A DNA stretch of 22,012 bases from Nocardioides sp. (GTDB lineage: Bacteria; Actinomycetota; Actinomycetes; Propionibacteriales; Nocardioidaceae). Below the pieces are notes generated by a model. The model ran no database searches, had not been told where the DNA came from, and was given only the letters and a program-made list of their open reading frames with translations. Below, piece after piece: positions 1 to 7,428 of this stretch; the first letter of the stretch is position 1, and the number at the start of each line of letters is the position of its first letter. The stretch spans positions 1 through 22,012 of the forward strand of contig NZ_JASLGR010000004.1 of NCBI RefSeq assembly GCF_030150155.1, read 5' to 3'. Both the position numbers and the translations under genes were made by a program.

Positions 1-95
1 TGGGCGTGGCCCTGGCTGCCGTAGCCGATGACCGCGACGTGCTTGCCCTGGATCAGGCTCAGGTCGGCGTCGTCGTCGTAGTAGATCTCAGCCAC
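1..95 (-). CDS. ilvC: Ketol-acid reductoisomerase, N-terminal fragment (cut by window edge)
   Basis: This is the first 31 codons of ketol-acid reductoisomerase, which converts acetolactate and acetohydroxybutyrate to the dihydroxy acids using NADPH. The visible peptide begins MAEIYYDDDADLSLIQGKHV and continues into VIGYGSQGHA, the GxGxxG nucleotide-binding loop with the GYGSQGHA signature of the family. The GTG start at 95 is supported by a strong AGAAGGAGAG ribosome-binding site just upstream. The gene lies 50 bp after ilvN on the same strand, giving the usual actinobacterial ilvB-ilvN-ilvC order. The rest of the gene is outside the window. Confidence 0.95.
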   Translation of the reverse strand, partial: MAEIYYDDDADLSLIQGKHVAVIGYGSQGHA

Positions 96-145
96 TGGGG
101 CCTCTCCTTCTGGATTGATTTCTTCGGTGCCGAGTATGGCGGTGG

Positions 146-682
146 TCAGGAGGCCGTCGGCGCGACGGGTACGCCGACCGGCTTGGTGCGCTCGGAGATC
201 GACCGCGAGCCGCGGCCGATGGCGACCATCCCGCTCTGCACGAGCTCACGGATGCCGAACGGCTCCAGCACGCGCAGGAAGTCGGAGATCTTGCCGGCGT
301 TGCCGACGATCTGCACGGTGATCGCGTCGGTGGAGATGTCGATGACCTTCGCCCGGAACAGCTGGACGACGTCGATGATCTCGCTGCGGTTGTCCACGGT
401 CGCGCCGACCTTGACCATCACCAGCTCGCGGGTCACCGAGGAGTCGGGCTCGAGCTCGACGATCTTGATGACCTCGACGAGCTTGTTGAGCTGCTTGGTG
501 ACCTGCTCGAGCGGCGAGCCCTCGACGGTGACGACGATCGTCATCCGGGAGACCTCGGGGTGCTCGGTCGGGCCGACCGCGAGCGACTCGATGTTGAAGC
601 CGCGCCGGCTGAACAGCGCCGCGATGCGGGTCAGGACGCCGGGCTTGTCCTCGACGAGGACGGAGAGCGTGTGCTGGGCCAT
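146..682 (-). CDS. ilvN: Acetolactate synthase small (regulatory) subunit
   Basis: This 178-residue protein is the regulatory subunit of acetohydroxyacid synthase. It activates the large subunit and confers feedback inhibition by branched-chain amino acids, valine in most bacteria. It begins MAQHTLSVLVEDKPGVLTRI, the start of an ACT domain (about residues 4-78). The sequences SRRGFNIESLAVGPTEHPEV and SRMTIVV are typical of IlvN/IlvH. The second half (from about residue 80) matches the C-terminal ALS small-subunit domain. Length is normal for the long actinobacterial form. It starts 13 bp after the ilvB stop and precedes ilvC, so the three genes form one operon. Confidence 0.96.
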   Translation of the reverse strand: MAQHTLSVLVEDKPGVLTRIAALFSRRGFNIESLAVGPTEHPEVSRMTIVVTVEGSPLEQVTKQLNKLVEVIKIVELEPDSSVTRELVMVKVGATVDNRSEIIDVVQLFRAKVIDISTDAITVQIVGNAGKISDFLRVLEPFGIRELVQSGMVAIGRGSRSISERTKPVGVPVAPTAS

Positions 683-695
683 GGTGGTCCGCCCC

Positions 696-2459
696 TTACA
701 GGTCGTCGTGGTCGAAGTTGGGCGCGAGGTCGCGCGCGTACTGGATCTCGTCGTTGCTGGCGCCGCCGGCGATCATCGGCCACACCATCGCGTCCTTGTT
801 GACCCGGAAGTCGACCACGACGGGGACGTCGTTGACCTCCATCGCCTTCTCGATCGTGGCGTCCACGTCATCGGCGGAGTCGCACGACAGGCCGACGCAG
901 CCGTAGGCCTCGGCCAGCTTCGGGAAGTCGGGGATCCTGATGCGACCCTGGCCGGCTTGGCGCTGATGATTCTGGAGGTCGGTGTTGGAGTAGCGCTCGT
1001 TGTAGAACAGCGTCTGCCACTGCCGGACCATGCCGAGGTTCTCGTTGTTGACCACCGCGACCTTGATCGGGATGTCGTTGATCGCGCAGGTGGCGAGCTC
1101 CTGGTTGGTCATCTGGAAGCAGCCGTCGCCGTCGATCGACCAGACCGTGGCGTCGGGGCGACCGACCTTCGCGCCCATCGCGGCGGGCACGGAGTAGCCC
1201 ATCGTGCCGGCGCCACCGGAGTTGAGCCAGGTGTTGGGGTGCTCGTAGCCGATGAACTGCGCGGCCCACATCTGGTGCTGGCCCACGCCCGCGGCGAAGA
1301 TCGCCTCGGCACCGGCGATCGCGCCGAGGCGCTCGATGACGTACTGCGGCGCGAGCCCCTCGTCGGGGGTGTCGTAGCCGAGCGGGTACTTCTTCTTGAT
1401 CCCGGCGACGTAGCCGACCCAGGACTCGTAGTCCCCCTCGTGCCCGGCGGCACGCTCGGCCTCGAGCGTGATCAGCAGGTCGGCCAGCACCTCGCGGATG
1501 TCGCCCACGATCGGGACGTCGGCGTGCCGGTTCTTGCCGATCTCGGCCGGGTCGATGTCGGCGTGGATGACCAGGGCGTGCGGAGCGAAGGTCTTGAGGT
1601 CGCCGGTGACGCGGTCGTCGAAGCGGGCACCGAGGCTGATGATCAGGTCGGACTTCTGCAGCCCCGCGACCGCAGCGACGGTGCCGTGCATGCCGGGCAT
1701 GCCGAGGTGCTGCGGGTGCGAGTCGGGGAAGGCGCCGCGGGCCATCAGCGTGGTGACGACCGGGATGCCGGTGAGCTCGGCGAGCTTGCGCAGCTCACGG
1801 TGAGCCCCCGAGCGGATCGTGCCGCCGCCGACGTACAGGACGGGCTTGCGGGCGGCCAGGATCAGCTTGGCGGCCTCGCGGATCTGCTTGGCGTGGGGCT
1901 TGGTCACCGGACGGTAGCCGGGCAGCTGCAGCTCGGTGGGCCAGCGGAAGGTGGTGCTGGCCTGGAGCGCGTTCTTGGCCACGTCGACCAGGACCGGGCC
2001 GGGGCGGCCGGTCGAGGCGAGGTGGAAGGCCTCGGCGATGCGGGCCGGGATCTCGTCGGCGTCGGTGACCAGGAAGCTGTGCTTGGTGATCGGCATCGTG
2101 ATGCCGCGGATGTCGGCCTCCTGGAAGGCGTCGGTGCCGATCAGGCTGGCAGCGACCTGGCCGGTGATGGCCACCATCGGGACCGAGTCCATGTAGGCGT
2201 CGGCGATCGGGGTGACCAGGTTGGTCGCACCCGGGCCCGAGGTCGCCATGCAGACGCCGACCTTGCCGGTCGCGGCGGCGTAGCCCTCCGCGGCGTGGCC
2301 GGCGGCCTGCTCGTGACGCACGAGGATGTGGCGGATCGAGGAGTCGAAGAGCGGGTCGTAGGCCGGCAGGATGGCCCCGCCCGGAATGCCGAAGATCGTG
2401 TCGACCCCGGCCGCCTCCAACGAGGTGACCAGGCTCTGTGCCCCGCTGATCTCACTCAT
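696..2459 (-). CDS. ilvB: Acetolactate synthase large (catalytic) subunit
   Basis: This 587-residue protein is the thiamine-diphosphate-dependent catalytic subunit of acetohydroxyacid synthase. It condenses two pyruvates to acetolactate, or pyruvate and 2-ketobutyrate to acetohydroxybutyrate. The N-terminal pyrimidine-binding domain has FGIPGGAILPAYD and the catalytic Glu50 in VRHEQAAGHAAEGYA. The central domain has the ARFDDRVTGDL motif. The C-terminal domain carries the ThDP/Mg motif GDG (about residue 444) through VVNNENLGM. The start follows a leader region with an attenuator (2522-2616). No inactivating change is visible. Expression is probably governed by branched-chain amino acid supply through the leader peptide. 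Confidence 0.97.
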   Translation of the reverse strand: MSEISGAQSLVTSLEAAGVDTIFGIPGGAILPAYDPLFDSSIRHILVRHEQAAGHAAEGYAAATGKVGVCMATSGPGATNLVTPIADAYMDSVPMVAITGQVAASLIGTDAFQEADIRGITMPITKHSFLVTDADEIPARIAEAFHLASTGRPGPVLVDVAKNALQASTTFRWPTELQLPGYRPVTKPHAKQIREAAKLILAARKPVLYVGGGTIRSGAHRELRKLAELTGIPVVTTLMARGAFPDSHPQHLGMPGMHGTVAAVAGLQKSDLIISLGARFDDRVTGDLKTFAPHALVIHADIDPAEIGKNRHADVPIVGDIREVLADLLITLEAERAAGHEGDYESWVGYVAGIKKKYPLGYDTPDEGLAPQYVIERLGAIAGAEAIFAAGVGQHQMWAAQFIGYEHPNTWLNSGGAGTMGYSVPAAMGAKVGRPDATVWSIDGDGCFQMTNQELATCAINDIPIKVAVVNNENLGMVRQWQTLFYNERYSNTDLQNHQRQAGQGRIRIPDFPKLAEAYGCVGLSCDSADDVDATIEKAMEVNDVPVVVDFRVNKDAMVWPMIAGGASNDEIQYARDLAPNFDHDDL

Positions 2460-2521
2460 CTGCTTTGTTCCTCACGTGTGTGGCTGGATCTGCTGACCTG
2501 GTCATGCTGGTCTCGTGCAAC

Positions 2522-2553
2522 AAAAAACCCTCCGGCCGGATGGCAACGGAGGG
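2522..2553 (-). terminator. Intrinsic terminator in the ilvB leader (attenuator)
   Basis: On the minus strand, CCCTCCG (2553-2547) pairs with CGGAGGG (2534-2528) and is followed directly by six T residues (2527-2522). This is a textbook intrinsic terminator, and it sits inside the untranslated leader about 60 nt before ilvB. Just upstream is a perfect 12-nt palindrome, GAGACGCGTCTC (2564-2553). Its CGCGTC half could instead pair with GACGCG inside the leader peptide gene (2588-2583), offering an alternative fold when a ribosome stalls. The terminator is seen directly; the alternative fold is inference. Confidence 0.85.
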
Positions 2554-2574
2554 AGACGCGTCTCTGGTGAAAAC

Positions 2575-2616
2575 TCAGAGGGCGCGTCGCGAGCGTACGA
2601 GAATGTCCTGGCGCAT
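2575..2616 (-). CDS. ilvL: ilv operon leader peptide (attenuation control)
   Basis: A 13-codon reading frame encodes MRQDILVRSRRAL and ends in TGA 21 nt before the terminator stem. Codons 5-7 are Ile-Leu-Val (ATT CTC GTA) and the last codon is Leu, so all three end products of the pathway are sensed. Ribosome-mediated attenuation with such peptides is known for actinobacterial ilvB operons. There is no nearby Shine-Dalgarno sequence. Instead a TAGTCT -10 box ends 6 nt before the ATG, so the mRNA probably begins at the start codon. Stalling at the Ile-Leu-Val codons would favour read-through into ilvBNC. Confidence 0.85.
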   Translation of the reverse strand: MRQDILVRSRRAL

Positions 2617-2622
2617 GCCGTC

Positions 2623-2652
2623 AGACTACTCCTCGTGCCACACTTCCGTCAC
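2623..2652 (-). promoter_or_regulatory. Promoter of the ilvL-ilvBNC operon
   Basis: On the minus strand, GTGACG (2652-2647) and TAGTCT (2628-2623) are separated by 18 nt and fit an actinobacterial sigma-70-type promoter (TTGAC-n17/18-TANNNT). The -10 box ends 6 nt before the ATG of the leader peptide, which would place the transcript start on that codon. Confidence 0.6.
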
Positions 2653-2696
2653 CTCAGTGTTGCACGTCGTCCCAGTATGTGAGCAAACGGGTCCCA

Positions 2697-3395
2697 TCAT
2701 GTGAACGCTTTGAGGGCCTTGATCTGGCTCCCCGCAGCGTCGAAGTTGGCCGGGTCGAGCCAGGCCTCGTGCGCCGTACGCAGCGCCGGCCACTCCCCGT
2801 CGATGATCGAGAACCAGTCGGTGTCGCGGTTGCGCCCCTTGACCACCCGGTGAGAGCGGAACCGGCCCTCGTAGGTGAACCCGAAGCGCGCCGCCGCTGC
2901 CCGCGACGGCTCGTTGGCCGCGTTGCACTTCCACTCCAGGCGGCGGTAGCCGAGCTCGTCGAGGCAGTACGCCTGCAGCAGGTGCACCGCCTCGGTCGCC
3001 GCCCGGGTGCGCTGCAGGGCGCGGCCGAAGAGCACCCAGCCGATCTCGACCGAGCCGTGGGCGGGGTCGATCGCCAGCAGCGAGAAAGTCCCCGTCGGCT
3101 GGCCGGCCCGCTCCCCCTCCAGAGGCACGATCGCGTACGTCGTCGGCGCCTCCTCGACGATGCCGGCCATCAGCATCCAGAACGACGACAGCGCCCCGGG
3201 CGCCTCGGCCGGCAGGTAGTCCCACAGCTCCGCGTCCTCGGGTCCGCAGGTCGCGGCGAAGAGCTCGGCGTAGTGCGCCGAGGAGAGCGGACGGAGCTCG
3301 ACGTAGCGCCCCCGCAGCGTGACCCGCTCGGGCTCGGGACGCGGCGTCCACTCCGGCAGCGGCGTGACGGACGGCACAGGCTTCGGCTCGCTCAC
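2697..3395 (-). CDS. GNAT family N-acetyltransferase (RimJ/RimL type)
   Basis: The 232-residue protein belongs to the GNAT superfamily, which transfers an acetyl group from acetyl-CoA to an amine on a protein or small molecule. It has the RimJ/RimL-like layout: RGRYVELRPLSSAHYAELF near the N terminus, SVEIGWVLFGRALQRTRAAT (the beta4 to acetyl-CoA-binding helix region), then GYRRLEWKCNAANEPSRAAA and FGFTYEGRFRSH. The substrate is unknown. The GTG start at 3395 is chosen because a TAGTGT -10 box ends 7 nt upstream, fitting a leaderless transcript, and no Shine-Dalgarno is visible. It lies upstream of the ilv leader on the same strand and diverges from the alcohol dehydrogenase gene. Confidence 0.85.
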   Translation of the reverse strand: MSEPKPVPSVTPLPEWTPRPEPERVTLRGRYVELRPLSSAHYAELFAATCGPEDAELWDYLPAEAPGALSSFWMLMAGIVEEAPTTYAIVPLEGERAGQPTGTFSLLAIDPAHGSVEIGWVLFGRALQRTRAATEAVHLLQAYCLDELGYRRLEWKCNAANEPSRAAAARFGFTYEGRFRSHRVVKGRNRDTDWFSIIDGEWPALRTAHEAWLDPANFDAAGSQIKALKAFT

Positions 3396-3402
3396 CCTGT
3401 GG

Positions 3403-3408
3403 ACACTA
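3403..3408 (-). promoter_or_regulatory. -10 box for the GNAT gene (leaderless)
   Basis: TAGTGT on the minus strand matches TANNNT and ends 7 nt before the GTG start at 3395. It shares the 57-bp divergent spacer with the alcohol dehydrogenase promoter. No convincing -35 box was seen. Confidence 0.45.
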
Positions 3409-3439
3409 GTGGCTCGGCTGGTGCGCACCACCCTGGGGT

Positions 3440-3445
3440 TAGCGT
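3440..3445 (+). promoter_or_regulatory. -10 box for the alcohol dehydrogenase gene (leaderless)
   Basis: TAGCGT on the plus strand matches TANNNT and ends 7 nt before the ATG at 3453, so transcription probably starts at or next to the start codon. A G-run (GTGGGGG) lies too close to the ATG to be a well-placed ribosome-binding site. Confidence 0.45.
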
Positions 3446-3452
3446 GGGGGTC

Positions 3453-4505
3453 ATGCCTACCCAGACTGCCGCCCTGGTCGCCGACACCGCCGGGGCCCCG
3501 TTCGTCGCCCGGACCATCGAACGGCGCGACCTGCGCCCCGACGACGTCCAGATCGAGATCGCCTACGCCGGGATCTGCCACTCCGACATCCACCAGGTCC
3601 GGGAGGAGTGGGGCTCGGCGATCTTCCCGATGGTCCCCGGTCACGAGATCGCCGGCGTGATCACCGCGGTCGGCTCCGCGGTCACCGGTCTCGCCGTCGG
3701 CAACCGCGTCGGCGTGGGTTGCATGGTCGACTCCTGCGGCGAGTGCGACCTGTGTCGCGACGGCTTCGAGCAGCACTGCACGAAGGGCGCGGTGATGACC
3801 TACAACGGCCGCGGCTACGACGGCGAGGTCACCTACGGCGGCTACTCGCGTTCGGTGGTCGTCTCCGAGCGGTTCGCCTGCCCGATCCCCGACGGCATCG
3901 GCCTTGACGTCGCCGCTCCCCTGCTGTGCGCCGGCATCACGACGTACTCGCCGCTGCGACGCTGGGGTGTGGGGCCGGGCAGCAAGGTCGCCGTCGTCGG
4001 GATGGGCGGCCTGGGCCACATGGGGGTCAAGCTCGCCGTCGCGATGGGCGCCGAGGTGACGGTGCTCTCGCGCAGCGACGCCAAGGCCGCCGACTCCCTC
4101 GCCCTCGGTGCCAGTGCCCACCTGGCCACCTCCGACGCCGAGGCGATGAAGGCCAAGCGGGGCTACTTCGACGTCATCCTCAACACCGTCTCGGCGCCGC
4201 TGGACATGAACGCCTACCTCCGCCTGGTCAAGGCCCGTGGCGTGCTGGCCAACGTCGGCCTGCCGACCGAGCGCTACGAGGTCACCCCCGGCCTGCTGGT
4301 CGGCACCTCGAAGGTGCTCGCCGGCTCCAACATCGGCGGCATCGCCGAGACCCGCGAGATGCTGGCGTTCTGCGCCGAGCACGGCATCGGCGCCACCATC
4401 GAGACGATCGGCGCCGACGAGGTCACCGCCGCCTACGACAAGGTCGTCGCCGGTGAGGTGCGCTACCGGTACGTGATCGACGTCTCCACCATCACTGGAA
4501 GCTGA
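3453..4505 (+). CDS. Zinc-dependent NAD(P)-dependent alcohol dehydrogenase
   Basis: This 350-residue medium-chain dehydrogenase interconverts alcohols and aldehydes. Catalytic-zinc residues are visible: Cys42 in GICHSD, His64-Glu65 in PGHEIAG and Cys159 in LLCAGITTYSPL. A structural zinc site is formed by Cys95, Cys98, Cys101 and Cys109 in CGECDLCRDGFEQHC. The Rossmann loop is GMGGLGHMG (about 183-191). The end of strand beta-2 reads SRSDAK rather than showing an acidic residue, which favours NADP(H). The sequence resembles the cinnamyl-alcohol-dehydrogenase-like group (YahK/AdhC); the natural substrate cannot be read from sequence. Its 3' end overlaps the convergent gene at 4492-5526 by 14 bp. 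Confidence 0.92.
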   Translation: MPTQTAALVADTAGAPFVARTIERRDLRPDDVQIEIAYAGICHSDIHQVREEWGSAIFPMVPGHEIAGVITAVGSAVTGLAVGNRVGVGCMVDSCGECDLCRDGFEQHCTKGAVMTYNGRGYDGEVTYGGYSRSVVVSERFACPIPDGIGLDVAAPLLCAGITTYSPLRRWGVGPGSKVAVVGMGGLGHMGVKLAVAMGAEVTVLSRSDAKAADSLALGASAHLATSDAEAMKAKRGYFDVILNTVSAPLDMNAYLRLVKARGVLANVGLPTERYEVTPGLLVGTSKVLAGSNIGGIAETREMLAFCAEHGIGATIETIGADEVTAAYDKVVAGEVRYRYVIDVSTITGS

Positions 4506-5526
4506 CGAAGCGGACCCGCGGCCGGATCTTGCCCACCGCCGCGGGTCCCATCCGGTTGACGTCCTCGTCGTAGAACAGCTTGAAGCCCATCGAGAACTGC
4601 CGCGGGCGAGCCACGCTGCGGTACGTCGCCAGCTTCTGGCTCCGGGTGCCGAACCCGTCGACGTGCTGCACCATCGCGAGTCCGGGGCGGGCCTTGATCA
4701 GCTGCGGGCGACGGATCATCTTCTGCCGGAACTGGTGCAGCATGAAGATCTTCTCCGGCAGCCCACGCTGACGGCTGAACGTCGAGAGCCACGCCGAGGT
4801 GCGGTTGATCTCGGCCGCGTCGACGTGGCCGATCACGTGGCCCGGCACGGCGTGGCCGTGCATCCGCCACTCCGGGTCGAGGGCGAGCCCGACCCACGGG
4901 TCGGCCAGGGCCCACGACCAGCGCTTGGCGACGCTGAGGAAGTCGGCGTGGCCGGTCTGGATGTCGAGTACCACGAGTGCATTGTTGCGGTGGGCGGCGT
5001 CGATCCAGGACTGCACCGCGGCCCGGGAGATGTCGTGGCTGTAGGCGCCATGCTTGCCCGGGTAGCGGTCGGCGACGGTGACGATCAGCTCGTAGACCGT
5101 CTGCACCGGACGGCCCAGCACGGCGAACTTCGCTGCCTGGGCACGGAGCCGGCGGTCGCTGACCTGCGGGCTGCGCTCCCCCAGCACGCCGAGGGCGCCG
5201 TTGCCGGCGGTGCCGTAGTAGGCCACCAGGAACGGGTCGCCCTCGAAGATCCGGTGCCGACCACCGGGCAGCAGCGCCGGGACGCTGGGCGCCACCGGAG
5301 CGGCCGTCGTGGACGGCCGGGCCGAGGGTGAGGTCGAGCCTGACGCTGCCGCGCCGGCCGACGCCGTGCTCGACGGTGCCGGGGTGAGCGAGGTCGACGA
5401 ACCCCCGCTAACCCCGATCACGACCCACGCCACCACGGCAGCGACGATCAGCCAGCCGCCCAGGATCCAGATCCGATCAGGCGGCCGGCCGACCTCGAGC
5501 CGTCCGGGCTCGCGGTCCTGACTCAC
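4492..5526 (-). CDS. Membrane-anchored protein of unknown function, coupled to ilvD
   Basis: This 344-residue protein has an Arg-rich cytoplasmic N terminus, one membrane helix (about 19-40, WILGGWLIVAAVVAWVVIGV), a Ser/Thr/Ala/Pro-rich linker (about 41-85) and an extracellular domain (about 86-344). Conserved-looking motifs in that domain are FLVAYYGTAGNGALGVLGE, YSHDISR, VVLDIQTGHADF, LALDPEWRM, MLHQFRQKMI, HVDGFG and GFKLFYDED. The alternating strand-like motifs with acidic residues recall a TIM-barrel glycosidase-like fold, but I cannot assign an activity. I recall similar uncharacterised proteins in actinobacteria. The GTG start overlaps the ilvD stop (GTGA), so translation is probably coupled. 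Confidence 0.8.
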   Translation of the reverse strand: MSQDREPGRLEVGRPPDRIWILGGWLIVAAVVAWVVIGVSGGSSTSLTPAPSSTASAGAAASGSTSPSARPSTTAAPVAPSVPALLPGGRHRIFEGDPFLVAYYGTAGNGALGVLGERSPQVSDRRLRAQAAKFAVLGRPVQTVYELIVTVADRYPGKHGAYSHDISRAAVQSWIDAAHRNNALVVLDIQTGHADFLSVAKRWSWALADPWVGLALDPEWRMHGHAVPGHVIGHVDAAEINRTSAWLSTFSRQRGLPEKIFMLHQFRQKMIRRPQLIKARPGLAMVQHVDGFGTRSQKLATYRSVARPRQFSMGFKLFYDEDVNRMGPAAVGKIRPRVRFVSFQ

Positions 5527-7370
5527 TCAGGAACGCGGCGGTAAGCCCCGTCGGAGGCCGCGGTGGCCATCGAGGCGTAGGCCCGCAGCGCGGCCGAGAC
5601 GACCCGCTCGCGCGCGAGGGGGGTGTACGGCTTGTCCCGCTTCTCCTGGGCGATCCGACGCTCGTCGAGGACGTGCTGGTCGACGTCGAGGTTGATCCGC
5701 CGGTTCGGGATGTCGATGGTGATCTGGTCACCATCCTCGACCAGGGCGATCAGACCGCCGCCGGCCGCCTCCGGGGAGACGTGGCCGATGGACAGGCCCG
5801 ACGTGCCGCCGGAGAAGCGTCCGTCGGTGATCAGGGCGCACTTCTGCCCGAGACCGCGTCCCTTGAGGAACGAGGTCGGATAGAGCATCTCCTGCATGCC
5901 GGGGCCGCCCTTGGGCCCCTCGTAGCGGATCACGACGACGTGGCCCGCCTCGACCTTCTTCTTCAGGATGCCGTCGACGGCGTCGTCCTGGGACTCGAAG
6001 ACGATCGCGGTGCCGGTGAACTGCCAGACCTCCTCGGGGACGCCGGCGGTCTTGACCACGCAGCCGTCCTCGGCGAGGTTGCCGTGCAAGATCGCCAGGC
6101 CGCCGTCGGCGGTGTAGGCATGCGCCAGGTCGCGGATGCAGCCCTCGGCCGCGTCGGTGTCCAGGGTCGCCCAGCGGTTCTCGGTGGAGAACGCCTCGGT
6201 GGTGCGGACCCCGCCGGGAGCGGCGTGGAAGAGCTCCAGTGCCTGCTCGCTCGGGTTCTCCGCCCGGATGTCCCAGGCGTCGAGCCACGCGGCGACCGAG
6301 TCGGAGTGGATGGTGTGGACGTCCTCGTTGAGGGCGCCGCCCCGGCGCAGCTCGCCGAGCAGGGCCGGGATGCCACCGGCACGGTGGACGTCCTCCATGT
6401 GGTACTTCGGGCTGTTCGGTGCGACCTTGGCCAGGCACGGCACCCGGCGCGAGATCGCGTCGATGTCGGCGACGTTGAAGTCGAGCTCGGCCTCACGGGC
6501 AGCGGCCAGGAGGTGCAGCACGGTGTTGGTCGAGCCACCCATCGCGACGTCGAGGGCGACGGCGTTCTCGAACGCGGCGCGGGTGGCGATGTTGCGCGGC
6601 AGCACCGACTCGTCGTCGTTGTCGTAGTAGCGCTGGCACAGCTCGACGACGAGGCGGCCGGCCTCCTCGAAGAGACCCCGGCGTGCCGCGTGGGTCGCCA
6701 GCGTGGAGCCGTTGCCCGGCAGCGAGAGGCCGATCGCCTCGGTCAGGCAGTTCATCGAGTTCGCGGTGAACATGCCCGAGCACGAGCCGCAGGTCGGGCA
6801 GGCCGAGCGCTCGATGGTGTCGAGCTGCTCGTCGGAGACGTTGTCGTTGGCCGAGGCGATCATCGCGTCGATCAGGTCGAGCTTCTCGTGCACGATGCCC
6901 TCGATCGCGACCGTCTTGCCGGCCTCCATCGGGCCACCGGAGACGAAGACGACCGGGATGTTGAGCCGCAGCGCGGCCAGCAGCATGCCGGGGGTGATCT
7001 TGTCGCAGTTGGAGATGCAGACCAGCGCGTCGGCGCAGTGGGCCTGGACCATGTACTCCACGGCGTCGGCGATCAGCTCACGGCTGGGCAACGAGTAGAG
7101 CATGCCGCCGTGACCCATCGCGATGCCGTCGTCGACGGCGATCGTGTTGAACTCCTTGGCCACGCCACCGGCGGCCTTGACCTGCTCGGCGACGATCTTG
7201 CCGAGGTCGCGCAGGTGGACGTGACCGGGCACGAACTCGGTGAAGGAGTTGGCGATCGCGATGATCGGCTTACCGAAGTCGGAGTCGGTCATACCGGTGG
7301 CGCGCCACAGGGCGCGCGCACCTGCCATGTTGCGGCCCGAGGTCGACGTGGCGGAGCGGAGAGTGGGCAT
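5523..7370 (-). CDS. ilvD: Dihydroxy-acid dehydratase
   Basis: This 615-residue iron-sulfur enzyme dehydrates dihydroxyisovalerate and dihydroxymethylvalerate to the 2-keto acids, the step after IlvC. Family motifs include NSFTEFVPGHVHL and GIAMGHGGMLYSLPSRELIA. The cluster-binding cysteines are Cys122 (SNCDKITPGM), Cys191, Cys194 and Cys197 (CPTCGSCSGMF). MNCLTEAIGLSLPGNGS follows, and the C-terminal domain has GRFSGGTSGLSIGHVSPEA. The ATG at 7370 lies 6 nt after a TACCCT -10 box and lacks a Shine-Dalgarno, so the mRNA is probably leaderless. ilvD is apart from ilvBNC, as in many actinobacteria, and has no visible attenuator. Confidence 0.97.
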   Translation of the reverse strand: MPTLRSATSTSGRNMAGARALWRATGMTDSDFGKPIIAIANSFTEFVPGHVHLRDLGKIVAEQVKAAGGVAKEFNTIAVDDGIAMGHGGMLYSLPSRELIADAVEYMVQAHCADALVCISNCDKITPGMLLAALRLNIPVVFVSGGPMEAGKTVAIEGIVHEKLDLIDAMIASANDNVSDEQLDTIERSACPTCGSCSGMFTANSMNCLTEAIGLSLPGNGSTLATHAARRGLFEEAGRLVVELCQRYYDNDDESVLPRNIATRAAFENAVALDVAMGGSTNTVLHLLAAAREAELDFNVADIDAISRRVPCLAKVAPNSPKYHMEDVHRAGGIPALLGELRRGGALNEDVHTIHSDSVAAWLDAWDIRAENPSEQALELFHAAPGGVRTTEAFSTENRWATLDTDAAEGCIRDLAHAYTADGGLAILHGNLAEDGCVVKTAGVPEEVWQFTGTAIVFESQDDAVDGILKKKVEAGHVVVIRYEGPKGGPGMQEMLYPTSFLKGRGLGQKCALITDGRFSGGTSGLSIGHVSPEAAGGGLIALVEDGDQITIDIPNRRINLDVDQHVLDERRIAQEKRDKPYTPLARERVVSAALRAYASMATAASDGAYRRVPE

Positions 7371-7376
7371 GGACCA

Positions 7377-7382
7377 AGGGTA
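7377..7382 (-). promoter_or_regulatory. -10 box for ilvD (leaderless)
   Basis: TACCCT on the minus strand (TANNNT) ends 6 nt before the ilvD ATG. No leader peptide or terminator stands between it and the gene, unlike at ilvB. Confidence 0.45.
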
Positions 7383-7416
7383 ATCCCGCCGTGACCTACT
7401 GCGCTGCTCGCTCCCC

Positions 7417-7422
7417 TAGGCT
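7417..7422 (+). promoter_or_regulatory. -10 box for the HAD-GH65 operon (leaderless)
   Basis: TAGGCT on the plus strand (TANNNT) ends 6 nt before the ATG at 7429. It diverges from the ilvD promoter inside a 58-bp spacer. A weak TGACCT lies 19 nt upstream (7392-7397). Confidence 0.45.
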
Positions 7423-7428
7423 GGACAC

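Noticed and set aside
6..2570. A very long plus-strand open frame over the ilv genes (and similar long frames opposite other genes, e.g. 5673-7394 and 13655-15460)
   Set aside because: The translations are rich in Arg, Gly, Val and Asp with no domain sense, while the opposite strand encodes clear IlvB, IlvN, IlvD and ABC proteins. They are mirror frames produced by high GC at third codon positions.
2522..2652. A T-box riboswitch controlling ilvB
   Set aside because: No T-box consensus (AGGGTGGNACCGCG-like) or specifier stem is visible. The short Ile-Leu-Val peptide plus terminator accounts for the leader.
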